Below are positions 27,543 to 36,845 of a stretch of DNA of 64,000 nt, in pieces. Origin of the DNA: an uncultured Pseudomonadales bacterium (GTDB lineage: Bacteria > Pseudomonadota > Gammaproteobacteria > Pseudomonadales > Azotimanducaceae); assembly GCA_958296165.1 (NCBI GenBank), contig OY282447.1, positions 310,001-374,000 of the forward strand. The letters run 5' to 3'. The translations under genes and the position numbers were made by a program. Under the pieces are notes generated by a model. The model made no database searches. It was not told the DNA's origin and worked only from the letters and a program-made list of their open reading frames with translations. Numbering within the stretch: the stretch's first letter is position 1; every line of letters starts with the position of its first letter.

Positions 27543-29207
27543 TCATTCCTCAAGGTTGAAATGCCCCATCCATATCTCACCTTCCTCCGGTATGAACTGG
27601 CCCGTCCGGATACTGGTGATCTCGTAATCCGGAAGTGGCTTGGTCAACAGACATTTCCCGCCAAAGCGCCTGCCAGTGAGCCAGTCAAAGTTAAAGTCAA
27701 GGTTGTCGAAACCGTGCTGCTTGCGGACGGCGGGAAGGTCGTTGGCGTCGGCGGGGATGATGTGTACAAAGAAGAGCGGCCGTGTGTCCGCCGAAGCGCA
27801 TGGCTCCTTGACATAGATCAACTCGTTGTCGATGAGATAGACATCAAAAACCGAGCGGACGACCGGCGCGCCGGCCACGATTGCCCGGTATGCATCCTCT
27901 TCCTCGATTACGAGGTTGATTTGCCCTGTCCATATCTCGCCTTCCTCGTTGAACTGGCCGGTTCGGATACTGGCGATCTCGTAATCCGGGAGTCGCCTGG
28001 TCAACAGACATTTCCCGCCAAAGCGCGTGCCAGTGAGCCAATCAAAGCTAAAGTCGAGGTTGTCGAAACCGTGCTGCTCGCGGACGGCCGGAAGGTCATT
28101 GGCGTCGGCGGGGATGATGTGTACAAAGAAGAGTGGCCTCGTATCCGCCCGAGCGCATGGCTCCTTGGTGTAGATCAACTCGTTCTCGATGAGCCAGACG
28201 TCAAAAACCGAGCGGGCGACCGGCTCGCCGGCCACGATTGACTGGTATGCCTCCTCCTCGGTGACGGTGGGTCTGGTCATGACGTTGAAATACTGGAAAA
28301 ACATCAACCCGATACTGCCTGCAAAGACCAGAGAGCAGGTCATCATCCAGAATGGAATCCGTCTGCCCGGCAGCTTCAGGCCGCTGAATGGCACCCGTGA
28401 GATTGCCGCGAGCCGTCCCTGAGCCAGCGCGAGTTCGAGAGCATAGAAAAGACAGCCAAGACCGAACAGATACTCGCACACCTCACGCAAGCTTCCAAGT
28501 TTGGCTTGATAGTTCACGTAGTAGAGAGCCGAAACGAGCGCCAAGGTTGCAGCGGCAGCAATGACCAATTTGACTTGGCCTGAAAACAACGTGAAGAGGA
28601 GAAAAAGCACAAGCAGCATCTTCTCCTTGAACACCATAAAGCCTAAGAACTCATTGAAGCCTGCGCCCGATTGAAATGAGAGCATCATCAGAAACCCTAG
28701 CATCAGCAGAATTGACGGCAACGGGATCCCGAAGAGCCTGTCTTTCCGGCAAAAAAAGGCCGCGCTGGTCACCATACAAAGGATAAGCGTGCCATTCCTG
28801 TAGAGGCGTTCAAAGTCGAACGCCCCGTAGCTGATATTGTGGACATTGAACTCTTTCTGATAATTGAAGTGCATCAAGAAGTCGGGCGTCGCAAACCCGA
28901 AGATGCGCTGGCCCCAACTGATTTCTTCGCCAGCGGCAAACACCATCGCCACACCGCCGAGAATGTAGACGCAGCGCCGGAAGGAGCTCCGCTCCACCAA
29001 GGCCGTGACGAGCAGCAAAAGGCCCGCTAGGACAAACCAGACCACGGTGAGATTCTCCACTAAGCTGTCTTCCCTGGTCAGCGCATGGAATGTCCACGGG
29101 TCGGCAACGAAGAGAGGGCTGAAGACAAGTGCGTTCAGACACAGACAGAGGTAACCAAAGACACTAACCGTGCTGTCGAGGCCCATTTGTGGGGAGATGG
29201 CTGTCAT
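27543..29207 (-). CDS. GEEISWGQ-type membrane protein with two C-terminal RTGQF domains
   Basis: 554 residues. The first 330 repeat the membrane protein at 19990 (VFGYLFLCLNALVF, AGEEISWGQRIFGFATPDFL, HNISYGAFDFE). After a last membrane segment (LVFAGSIGLMFFQYFNVM) come two tandem RTGQF domains (YQSIVAGEPVARSVFDVWLI, then DYEIASIRTGQF; the second with DYEITSIRTGQF). The ATG overlaps the stop of the short DUF5989-like gene (ATGA). The domain pair faces the periplasm if the topology is as predicted. Function is unknown. Confidence 0.78.
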   Translation of the reverse strand: MTAISPQMGLDSTVSVFGYLCLCLNALVFSPLFVADPWTFHALTREDSLVENLTVVWFVLAGLLLLVTALVERSSFRRCVYILGGVAMVFAAGEEISWGQRIFGFATPDFLMHFNYQKEFNVHNISYGAFDFERLYRNGTLILCMVTSAAFFCRKDRLFGIPLPSILLMLGFLMMLSFQSGAGFNEFLGFMVFKEKMLLVLFLLFTLFSGQVKLVIAAAATLALVSALYYVNYQAKLGSLREVCEYLFGLGCLFYALELALAQGRLAAISRVPFSGLKLPGRRIPFWMMTCSLVFAGSIGLMFFQYFNVMTRPTVTEEEAYQSIVAGEPVARSVFDVWLIENELIYTKEPCARADTRPLFFVHIIPADANDLPAVREQHGFDNLDFSFDWLTGTRFGGKCLLTRRLPDYEIASIRTGQFNEEGEIWTGQINLVIEEEDAYRAIVAGAPVVRSVFDVYLIDNELIYVKEPCASADTRPLFFVHIIPADANDLPAVRKQHGFDNLDFNFDWLTGRRFGGKCLLTKPLPDYEITSIRTGQFIPEEGEIWMGHFNLEE

Positions 29208-29323
29208 AGCGTCAACAACTTCATCAGCGCGACAATCAGCCCGCCTTGGGCAATCAGAGCGCCAAACAGCCAGTACTTCTTGCGCGCCAGCATGAAGACC
29301 CGCAGCTCACGCAGAAAGGACAT
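29204..29323 (-). CDS. Short DUF5989-like protein, second copy
   Basis: 39 residues that begin MSFLRELRVFMLARKKYWLF, nearly as in the copy at 26852, but the membrane segment and C-terminus are shorter and different (IAQGGLIVALMKLLTL). The stop overlaps the next ATG, so the frame seems maintained. It lies between a truncated sxtJ and the 554-residue membrane protein, mirroring the intact SxtJ-DUF5989-carbamoyltransferase order. It may be a decaying copy. Confidence 0.6.
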   Translation of the reverse strand: MSFLRELRVFMLARKKYWLFGALIAQGGLIVALMKLLTL

Positions 29324-29338
29324 CGAACTCTCGTTGCA

Positions 29339-29608
29339 TCAGAACTGGTTCTGCATCGATTCGCGCTCTGGTCCGGGCGGGTCGCGGTGGATCCAGTAGC
29401 TCTGTGCATCAGGGTCGCACTTGAGGCGCAACGGATCCTTGCCCAAAGTGCGCATGACGGGGCCCGTTGGGGTCACCACGGCGAAGTAGATCACCGCCAT
29501 CACGAGCGGGTTGACCACGCGCAGCAGCAGGCCGAACTTGAACCAGACCCGATTGAACGGCGCCAGCAGCATCGGCCTAACGAGCGCTTCTGCCCGGAGA
29601 TTATTCAT
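29339..29608 (-). pseudogene. sxtJ remnant, N-terminal third lost
   Basis: The 89 codons from ATG 29608 match the last two thirds of the SxtJ protein at 27017 (RPMLLAPFNRVWFKFGLLL, then LGKDPLRLKCDPDAQSYWI) but lack about 55 N-terminal residues and the first membrane segment. The apparent start codons MNN come from the AT-rich repeat that joins here (29601-29735). Most likely a truncated, inactive copy. Confidence 0.7.
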
Positions 29609-29735
29609 ATCAAGTGACTTTTTGCAAGGTTGTTTGTTAGTCTTTCTCTTTTGACTATTTCCAAAGTTTTTCTTCGCCTTTGCTCGACTAATTTTCGCGG
29701 GCATCCGGTGAAAGGACTGACACTTCACTTGACGG
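29601..29735. repeat. AT-rich dispersed repeat, copy 1
   Basis: This stretch of about 130 bases can be aligned along its length with 53863-53993. Shared blocks include GTGACTTTTT, CAAGGTTGTTT, TATTTCCAA and GACACTTCACTTGA/GGCACTTCACTTGA. It is much richer in A and T than its surroundings. At both sites it lies at a junction between unrelated genes. It could be a small non-autonomous mobile element; I saw no clear terminal inverted repeats. Confidence 0.5.
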
Positions 29736-31451
29736 CGATGGTTCGCCTTCCACCGCCCCGACGGGGAACTCGGCCATCCAGATCTGGTCGTCGAGGACGA
29801 ACTGCCCGGTCCGGATGCGGGCGATGGGATAGTCGGGGAGCGGATGCTCCGCGATGCACTGGCGGGCAAAGGCCAGGGCGGCGGTGTTCCCGTGGTGGAT
29901 CCCGTAGTGGAAGTGCGTATTGCCGAAGCCGTGCTGCCGGCGGTCGGCCGGCAGGTCCTCCAAGTCTTCCGGGATGATGTGCAGGAAAAACTCCGCTTGC
30001 ACGTCCGCCGCGCTGCACGGCGACTTGAGGTAGGACACCGTGTTCTCACGAAGATAGATGTCGAAGTCGGAGCGGGCCACCGGTTCGCCGGACGCGATGG
30101 ACTCGTAGTCCGCCCGCCAGGAAGGAAGTGGCGCAGGCGAGGTCGGGCTCTTTCGCCTCGTGCATATCTCCTGGTTCTCCTTCAGGTACTCGAGCAGGGC
30201 TTCCGCTGCCCACCGGTGACCGGCGACATTCCAGTGCCAGTTGTGCTCCCATCTCGCATCCCTCCTGGGCTCGGCGCCCTGGCGGAGTACATAGTCGTTG
30301 TAGTCAATGACGGGAATGCCTCGTGGTTCGGCCAGAGCGGTCAGGCGGTCGAAAGCGAGGTCGCCTCGGGTGCCGATGCGGTGTGAGGACAGGATGACCA
30401 ATGCGGCGCCGTCGCGGTCTGCGCGTTCCCGGAACTGGTCCAGCGCGAAGGCCGTGAAGTCCAGGGCGTCCTCGTAGACGGGCGGCAAGTCCCGCACGTT
30501 CGGGAACGTCCAGATGTCTCCCCGCGTCGTTGGCCGCCATCCGTCGAACAGCGCGGCGTAGCGGGCGGAGCGCCGGCTCAGCAGCGCCACCCAGTCGATC
30601 AGTTCGGGATCGGTGTCGGCCGGGAACCAAGCCTTAGTCTTGAGCTCCAGCCACCTCGCGAGGGGAGACATGTCGCTCAGGCGGTCCGTGACGCGCGAAT
30701 GCCAAGGTGGAGAAGTCGAGGCCATGGCGGCCAACCGGGACTCCGGAAAAGGGGGATGGGGCGGTCGTAGCGTGATGGTCCCGTCCGCGCCTCGCGTCGC
30801 GGAAACCGCGGTGAGTCGGTCCGGGTCTATTCCGTAGTACAACCCGTACAGGATTGGCGCATTTTCGAAGAAGTCGTTGTCGACGAAGACGAGCACCAGC
30901 AGGGCGGGCCGCAGAGTCCGCGCGAATTCGTCGTAGTACGCCAGTTGGTTGACCTGGCCGGTGCCGGAGATCCCGAACGCCGAGGTCGTGATGTCCAGAT
31001 GGCGTAGTTCCTCGGCGGCGAGTTCCTCCAGCCGAACGTGAAACTTGTCGGCGATGGGAACCTGGAACGCCTCCACATAGGAATCGCCGATCATGGCGAT
31101 GTGGCAGCTTGCCGCGGCGCGCTCGATGCCGATGGGTTCGCGGTCCAGGAATCCCAGGCTGTTGGTTCGTGACTCGGTCCAGAAATCAAGCCTGTTCGTC
31201 CGACGCACCTCCACGTTGGAGGCGAATGTGCGCCCGACAGTTGGAAACCAGGCGCGGGGAGCGTCGTTCTCCAAGAAGGGCGCCCGCAGCCGGAAATACA
31301 TCTCGCCGACGACTCCGATCAGCGCCAAGCCGGCCACGAGAAACAGCACGTTCCAGCCGACCAGGCGCAGCGCACGACGGATTGTTGTTGGCGGGGGGTA
31401 TTGGGTGGCTTTACGCGGCGCGTCATGGTTTCTCGCTTCCTCTGAAAACAT
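29688..31451 (-). CDS. SGNH-hydrolase-type membrane-anchored protein with one RTGQF domain
   Basis: 587 residues from ATG 31451 (the frame stays open far upstream, but that part shadows other genes). The anchor is WNVLFLVAGLALIGVV, the serine block CHIAMIGDSYVEA, and the Asp-His block is degenerate: EHNWHWNVAGHRWAAEAL has N where relatives have D (HDGHW), so activity may be altered. One RTGQF domain follows (SGEPVARSDFDIYLRENT, then PDYPIARIRTGQF). The last codons run into the dispersed repeat at 29601-29735. Confidence 0.78.
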   Translation of the reverse strand: MFSEEARNHDAPRKATQYPPPTTIRRALRLVGWNVLFLVAGLALIGVVGEMYFRLRAPFLENDAPRAWFPTVGRTFASNVEVRRTNRLDFWTESRTNSLGFLDREPIGIERAAASCHIAMIGDSYVEAFQVPIADKFHVRLEELAAEELRHLDITTSAFGISGTGQVNQLAYYDEFARTLRPALLVLVFVDNDFFENAPILYGLYYGIDPDRLTAVSATRGADGTITLRPPHPPFPESRLAAMASTSPPWHSRVTDRLSDMSPLARWLELKTKAWFPADTDPELIDWVALLSRRSARYAALFDGWRPTTRGDIWTFPNVRDLPPVYEDALDFTAFALDQFRERADRDGAALVILSSHRIGTRGDLAFDRLTALAEPRGIPVIDYNDYVLRQGAEPRRDARWEHNWHWNVAGHRWAAEALLEYLKENQEICTRRKSPTSPAPLPSWRADYESIASGEPVARSDFDIYLRENTVSYLKSPCSAADVQAEFFLHIIPEDLEDLPADRRQHGFGNTHFHYGIHHGNTAALAFARQCIAEHPLPDYPIARIRTGQFVLDDQIWMAEFPVGAVEGEPSPSSEVSVLSPDAREN

Positions 31452-31496
31452 GGTTGGCCTAGGTTCCTTCCTGTCCGAATCATACCTGTTGTCTGT

Positions 31497-31635
31497 CAAT
31501 TCGGCTCGAACGAGTCCACGCGCTCGCGCTCGAGCGAGCGGTCCTGCTCCGCCTTGCGCAGGAAGCAGTTGCCGATGGCGAGGCAGTCGAGGTCCGTGCC
31601 CGGGAAACAACGCCAAGCGGTGTCGAAGCACCGGG
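31497..31635 (-). pseudogene. Carbamoyltransferase C-terminal tail debris, copy 2
   Basis: The minus strand reads DLDCLAIGNCFLRKAEQD, SLERERVDSFEPN and stop, close to the end of the intact enzyme at 24914. It is joined upstream to RTGQF-domain debris. The SGNH gene follows about 45 bases downstream, as at the intact locus. Confidence 0.7.
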
Positions 31636-31639
31636 ACGC

Positions 31640-31775
31640 GATCAACGGCCTTGTCCGCCTTCCACCGTGCGGGCGGGGAGCTCGGCCATCCGGATCTGGT
31701 CGCCTTCGGGGGTGAACTGCCCGTTCCGGATGCGGGCGATGGGATAGTCGGGGAGCGTCCGTCCCCATGGCCCAG
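31640..31775 (-). pseudogene. RTGQF-domain debris
   Basis: One minus frame reads LPDYPIARIRNGQFTPEGDQ, then IRMAELPARTVEGGQGR and a stop. This is the end of an RTGQF domain with T changed to N. It lies between the end of the PQQ dehydrogenase gene and carbamoyltransferase debris, and no host protein is left. Confidence 0.6.
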
Positions 31776-31782
31776 GCAGGGC

Positions 31783-33630
31783 CTACTCGACCCGGGGAAC
31801 GAACCTGCGCCATGGCCGCCATTCCGTTTCCCTGTCTGCCCGCAACCGGAACTCGTGGGTGGCGCATACTTCCGGCTCCGGCGCCTTCCAGCGCAACTGG
31901 AAGCCGCCATCGTGGTCCGAGACCGCGACGACGACCTCACTGTATGCCACCTTGCCGTTCGCGCCCCTCGTGCGGAGTTGCACAGCGTATTTTCGTCCGG
32001 GCGCGACGCCTCCCGTCCAGCGGACAAGGCTCCTGTCCCCGCGCCCGTCCGTCCGCTCATCGGCGCCGACGCGGAGATCCTCGATGGCGTAAGGGCCGCC
32101 ACCGATGAGTCCCACGATCTGTCGGGCCTCCTCCACGGTGACCGCCGGGCTGTCCATGATGGTTCCGGGAGCGAACCCCTGCGGGTCCATGAGGTAGCGC
32201 TCCATGTCGCGGGGCGTCCAGATCCGGTCCAGAGACCGCAGGGCGTCCGAGAAGCCGGCAAAGCCCTCCTCCGCGCCGGCGCGCCTCCCGAGCGCGCCCA
32301 CAAGATGCGGCCCGGCGCGATGGGTTTTCTCCGTCAGGGCGTGGCACCCGGCGCAGCGCACGGCGAACAGACGCGAGGTGGCGCAGAGCGGCTTGGCGGC
32401 GTGCTCCTCATCGCTTGGGCGCAACAGTTTGACCCGGCCCGGATCGAGCAGGAGGGCCAGACGGCCGTCCGGCAGGAAGGTCAGGTCGCGGATCGGCCCG
32501 TCGCCGACCAGAATCCTCTCGACATACTGGATGACCCGGCCTTGGCGGCGCACCCGGAAGATCGAGTGGCCGCCGGGGATTCCTTCGATGTACGAGGTCC
32601 CGCTCAGCGAGGCGATCAGGAGATCGTCGTCCCACAAGGGAAACGCCCGGCGGTCATTCACCGCCAGCGCGGCGATTCCCGGCGACGGTACCCAAGCGAA
32701 AACCGGCCGCGTGAAGCCGTCGTGCCGACCGCCGCTTCCGTCCTCCCGAACGGGCCATTCCCAATACGAGAGACCGTAGCTGACCTGCGGAAAGCCATAG
32801 TTCCGACCGGGTTCGATCAGGTTGAGTTCGTCGCCGCCGCGCGGCCCGTGTTCCGTGGCCCACAAGTCGCCCGCCGCGTCGCGCGCCAGCCCTTGCGGAT
32901 TGCGATGCCCGCGCGTCAGCGTTTCGGCGGTGCCGGTCCCGATCTCGATGCGGAGGAATTTTCCTAGGCTGCTTTCGTCATCCAGAAGTGCCTCATCGCC
33001 CGCGTCGTGACTCCCGACGAAGACCAAGAGGTGGTCCGGGCCATCCGTCAACATGCGTCCTCCGGATTCCTCTCCGTTGAATCTTCGCAGACAGGGCCGC
33101 GCATCGAAAACCGTCCTCCAAGCATCTGACACTTCCACATCCTGCTCGTCTCGAAGCAGCATCGTGGATGACACCCGGAACAGGAAACACTCCCCGGTGA
33201 AGTAGTGGTGGGAAACGAACAGCTCGAAGCGCCCGGGCGAATGCTCCTTCAGCAGGATGTCCGCTACCCGGTCAAGGATTGAGGGAGTTTCGATTCCCGC
33301 TTCCCTGCCCATTGGAACTTGGCCGTCGAGATATTCCACGGCTCCGCTCGAAGAAATCAGGGCAAACCTGCCGCGCGGCCTCGCAACCAGCAGGTCGTCG
33401 GCCAAGGACTCCAGGGCGCCGCCCGTGCCCACGAACGGCTCGAGTTCCACTGTATCCATTTCCAGAGCGTACAAGTGCGTTCTCAGCGTCACCAGACGGC
33501 CGACTTCGGACGCTGCGCGCCGAACACTGTCCCCCTCGCGCTGCCCGTTTGTTTCCTCTGCATTCGACCGGGACGTTCCGTTGACCCACAAGACGGCAAC
33601 GATGGAGACGATTGCTGCAAACCGCACCAC
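31783..33630 (-). CDS. PQQ-dependent sugar dehydrogenase-like protein with cytochrome c domain
   Basis: 615 residues from GTG 33630, chosen because it gives a signal peptide (RFAAIVSIVAVLWVNG) with a plausible ribosome site; the frame is open further upstream. The middle is a soluble-glucose-dehydrogenase-type propeller (GHRNPQGLARDAAGDLWATE, HGPRGGDELNLI). A heme-binding CAGCH follows at about residue 425, with a downstream GTIMDSPAV stretch that may give the axial Met. A fibronectin-like end has VCATHEFRLRADRETEW. A periplasmic sugar oxidase passing electrons to its own cytochrome is likely. A close copy lies in opposite orientation at 37753. Confidence 0.85.
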   Translation of the reverse strand: MVRFAAIVSIVAVLWVNGTSRSNAEETNGQREGDSVRRAASEVGRLVTLRTHLYALEMDTVELEPFVGTGGALESLADDLLVARPRGRFALISSSGAVEYLDGQVPMGREAGIETPSILDRVADILLKEHSPGRFELFVSHHYFTGECFLFRVSSTMLLRDEQDVEVSDAWRTVFDARPCLRRFNGEESGGRMLTDGPDHLLVFVGSHDAGDEALLDDESSLGKFLRIEIGTGTAETLTRGHRNPQGLARDAAGDLWATEHGPRGGDELNLIEPGRNYGFPQVSYGLSYWEWPVREDGSGGRHDGFTRPVFAWVPSPGIAALAVNDRRAFPLWDDDLLIASLSGTSYIEGIPGGHSIFRVRRQGRVIQYVERILVGDGPIRDLTFLPDGRLALLLDPGRVKLLRPSDEEHAAKPLCATSRLFAVRCAGCHALTEKTHRAGPHLVGALGRRAGAEEGFAGFSDALRSLDRIWTPRDMERYLMDPQGFAPGTIMDSPAVTVEEARQIVGLIGGGPYAIEDLRVGADERTDGRGDRSLVRWTGGVAPGRKYAVQLRTRGANGKVAYSEVVVAVSDHDGGFQLRWKAPEPEVCATHEFRLRADRETEWRPWRRFVPRVE

Positions 33631-33641
33631 AGGAACCTCTA

Positions 33642-33930
33642 TTATTTGGCGGTGCGCCACTCGTCGCTGCGGCGCAACAGTCCGACCCGGTGGCCCCCGC
33701 TCGAAGCGAGCAGGAGGGCCGGCCGGATGTCCGGCCGGCAGGAAGGCCAGGTCGCGGATCCGGAGGGGCGTATCCTGAAGTCTCCGCCTATCGGGCGGCA
33801 CGGCGCGGGACGCCCTGACAGGTGCGGGCGGAACCGGGAAGGGCGTACGCGGTCGGTAATCTCATCTCCGAACCGTCGCACTTCCCGTTCGCCTTCGCAG
33901 AGCAGATTCACTACGCCAGCAGGCAGGCCG
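33642..33930 (-). pseudogene. Debris of a third PQQ-dehydrogenase-like gene and unidentified coding remains
   Basis: At 33642-33790 the minus strand alternates between two frames that both match the IRDLTFLPDGRLALLL and RVKLLRPSDE region of the PQQ dehydrogenase (IRDLAFLPAG, then LLRRSDEWRTAK and stop). From 33800 to 33930 another open stretch reads GLPAGVVNLLCEGEREVRR, faintly like an aldehyde dehydrogenase, but too short to claim. Confidence 0.5.
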
Positions 33931-33933
33931 GGG

Positions 33934-36305
33934 CTACTCATCGAAACGGACCTCGCCTTCCCATAGGTGTGTGGTGGAGCCATCCTCGTTGACGAGGAAC
34001 TGGCCGGTGCGGATGCTGGAGATGGCGTAGTCGGGAAATTCCTGCCGAGCGACGCACTGTTCGGCTGACCGCATCCCATGGGCGTTGAAGGGGAAGTTGA
34101 GGCCGCCGAAGCCGTACTGCCGGCGATGGGCAGGCAGGTCGTCAACATCAACGGGGTAGATATGCAGGAAGAACTCGGAGTCCCTGTCAGCGGCTTCGCA
34201 CCGGTTACGGACAAAAGCGAGCCCGGCTTTGCCGACAAACACATCGAAACGGTCGCGGATGACAAGCTCCGCATCATCGGAGTGGACTATCTCCTCAATC
34301 ATGTCCGCGACATGGGTGGGATGGTGGAAATCTTCTTCCCAGACCACTCCTTCGTCGGAGTATTGGCCCGTTCGGATGCGGGCAATGGGGTAATCAGGAA
34401 GTTCGCGCATTGCGATGCATTGCCCGGATGACCGCATCCCATGGGCGTTGAAGCGGAAGTCGAGGTTGTCGAAGCCGTACTGCCGGTGGTGGGCAGGCAG
34501 GTCGTCCCCATCAACGGGGAAGACATTCAGGAAAAAGGTTGCCGACACATCCTCTGCGCCGCACGGCTCTCTGAAATAGAACAGTATGTCCTCGCGGAGA
34601 TAAATGTCGAAGGTGGAGCGAATCGGCGGCTCAAGCGGCAAGATCGGTTTCACGTCTTTCAACATATCGGTAGTGGCGGCGATCTTGATCAACGATTCGG
34701 TATCTTCAATCAGATACAGATGGGGGCTTCCGCCGGAAACGACATGCTCGACCGGCACCTGTGCGGCCAGCAGTTGCAGCGCTGCAAAGTCTGCCCTCCC
34801 GACAAAGCGCGACCAAGGTCCAGCATGAACCACCCAGAGTTTTCCAGCCTGCGGCCTGATTGCGGCGATCATTTCCGAGAAACACAGTTCTACGGAGTCC
34901 ACACACTTTATCGTTGCAAAAGTCATGGACAGTTCGGACGCCGGGGGGACATGGAACTTCATGGTTTGTCTCGATCTCCTGGACACAAAGACCACATCTT
35001 CTTCTTGGGCGCGCTCCTGTAGCACGGCAAGAATCTCGTCCATTTTGTCATGGGGCCGGTACACATCCGCCCGCCGTATGGCATCTCCTCCGGCCAGCGC
35101 TACGGTGCCGGCGGCCGCCAAGGTCAAGGCCCGGAGCCCGGCCATGCCCGGCGCGGGAGCGAAGACAGACAACCCGTCATCCAATGAATCGCGACGCCGG
35201 CGGCCAGAAAGATGACCGGCCCCAGATAGATATTTTGGCGAATTCCCCCAAGCGGATAGATTCCCAGCACGGCGGCGCCGACGGAAACCGCAATAGCAAA
35301 CGAGAATACGACTGCGATGGCGCTGCCTCGAAACTGGCCTTGAAGCTTTCTGCGGAACACTGCGACCAGGAGGAACGCGAAGGCGGCGAGCGCCGCTATC
35401 ACCACTGGAACCTCAGGCACATGGTATGTCAACAAGCTCCAAATCCCGCCAATTGCAAACTCGAAGAGCGACGGCGCATCAAGTCCTCCCTGGTAGTAAT
35501 ACCTCGACAAATAGCCATCCGGGCCGAAGTACCCTCCATGCCATTGATGGCGTAGAGTTACCAGATAACTGACGGTACTCCCGGCCAGGAAGAGTCCGCA
35601 AGGCGCGGCCAGGTCCAGTCGTCGTTGCAGCCACCCCCAGAGCCGGCCAGCCACGGCAGGTGTGCTCCGCCAATCCGGTCCGACAGCGCGTGGGGCGACG
35701 ATGGCGGCGCCAATGACGGCGACGCCGAACAGGACCAAGCCGTACTGCACCAACGGGGCAACGAACAGGGACGCGCAGAGCAGGACTTTCCTGCCGTCCC
35801 GCAGATACCGCAGCAGCCCCGCCAGCATGAGCAAGGTCACCAGCGCGTCAATGGAGTACTCCCGCACATCCTGGGCGTGCCGGATTGCCTCGACGGAGAG
35901 CGTGGCGAGCAGGGCCGCCAGAAACGCGGCTCCCCGAGCGACGCCGAGGCGCGGCAGCCATAGGAGCATCCCGGCGACAACCAGAACGCTCGCCATCGCC
36001 GGTAGGAATCGAACACTGAAGCGCGTGCTCTCGATTTTCTGTACCGCGTACAGGACCAAGGGGTACAGGATCGGATTGGAGTTACAGCAACGGGTATTGG
36101 AGATGGTTTCCGAGAATGTGCCTCTTGAATTGTTGGCCGTTACTGCTTCGTCAACGCGCAGATAGTGCTCCGACAGGTCATGGAAGCGCAGCCCCGCTGC
36201 GACGACAAGCAGGCTGACACAGGCGGCGTAGTACAGACGGGTATTGCGGTCACCGCCGAAACGGACGATGCGCCGGAGCACGGCACGCATCCCTATCGCC
36301 GGCAT
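33934..36305 (-). pseudogene. GT39/ArnT-type membrane glycosyltransferase with two RTGQF domains, frameshifted
   Basis: The first frame (36305-35124, 393 residues) has about ten membrane segments and an early loop LSEHYLRVDEAVTANNS with the acidic residues expected in GT39/GT83 enzymes, which use polyprenyl-phosphate sugars on the periplasmic side. It ends soon after IHWMTGCLSSLPRRAW. The next frame (35184-33934) continues at once with the last membrane segment (ALTLAAAGTVALAGGDAIRR), a soluble part and two RTGQF domains (PDYPIARIRTGQY and PDYAISSIRTGQF). The overlap at 35124-35184 marks one indel. Together they make a protein of about 790 residues. Confidence 0.75.
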
Positions 36306-36524
36306 CGGGCATCTCCCGCGACGTCAGCCCGGATCGTTGTCGCCACGGAAGGGTGCGGCACCCCGTGGACGGTCAGGGCGAAGGCGACGGCCCGCGAGAC
36401 GGGACGCCATCGGCTTCGGGGCTCCGACAGCTTCAGCCATCGCGCCGTCTCGTTATTCATCCGCAGACTCGTCCCGCACAGCGGGCCGGCGAGTGGGCGG
36501 GAACTCCGGCCGCTCCAGGCGCAG

Positions 36525-36600
36525 GGGCGTTTGGCTGCTCCCGGCCGCCTGCCCAGCTTCATGAAGACTTCTCCATGAAGCCGGCTCAGAAAGGTACAGG
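36525..36600 (-). promoter_or_regulatory. Repeated upstream element, copy 1
   Basis: This stretch aligns with 49755-49845: both contain TGCCCAGC, then ATGAA, CCGCTCAG or CGGCTCAG and AGAAAGGTA. Each lies upstream of a leftward gene (GT39 at 36305, arylsulfotransferase at 49709). Copy 1 also holds an inverted repeat, GCTTCATG/CATGAAGC at 36556-36581. It may be a shared promoter or leader, or just a duplicated flank. Confidence 0.35.
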
Positions 36601-36840
36601 GGGCTCTACGCCGTGCGTTTTCGTGGCAGACATCATGTGCTTTTCTCATGTATGTAGTCGTGGGTTGGCAGCATACATCACAACTCCTGTACGTACCCTT
36701 TCGATCGCTCCGCCCATCAGTCCAGTTCGAACGAACCCACATACTCGCGCTTGAGCGACGGGGCCTGCTCCGCCTTGCGCAGGAAGCAGTTGCCGAAAGC
36801 GAGGCAGTCGATATCCGTGCCCACGAAGCAGCGCTGGTAC
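36590..36840 (-). pseudogene. Debris of an SGNH gene start and carbamoyltransferase tail (copy 3)
   Basis: At 36717-36830 the minus strand reads DIDCLAFGNCFLRKAEQA, SLKREYVGSFELD and stop, the carbamoyltransferase tail. Downstream (36590-36690) come traces of an SGNH gene start (SATKTHGVEPP, compare SSTRTHGVKPP at 24871). The order is the same as at the intact locus near 24.9 kb, so a copy of that gene pair was present here and has been mostly deleted. Confidence 0.65.
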
Positions 36841-36845
36841 GTCGG

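Noticed and set aside
31452..32303. 284-residue N-terminal extension of the SGNH protein at 29688
   Set aside because: It is out-of-frame reading of the PQQ dehydrogenase and carbamoyltransferase debris; relatives start at the membrane anchor.
33800..33930. Aldehyde dehydrogenase fragment
   Set aside because: Only about 20 residues resemble the family, which is too little to claim.
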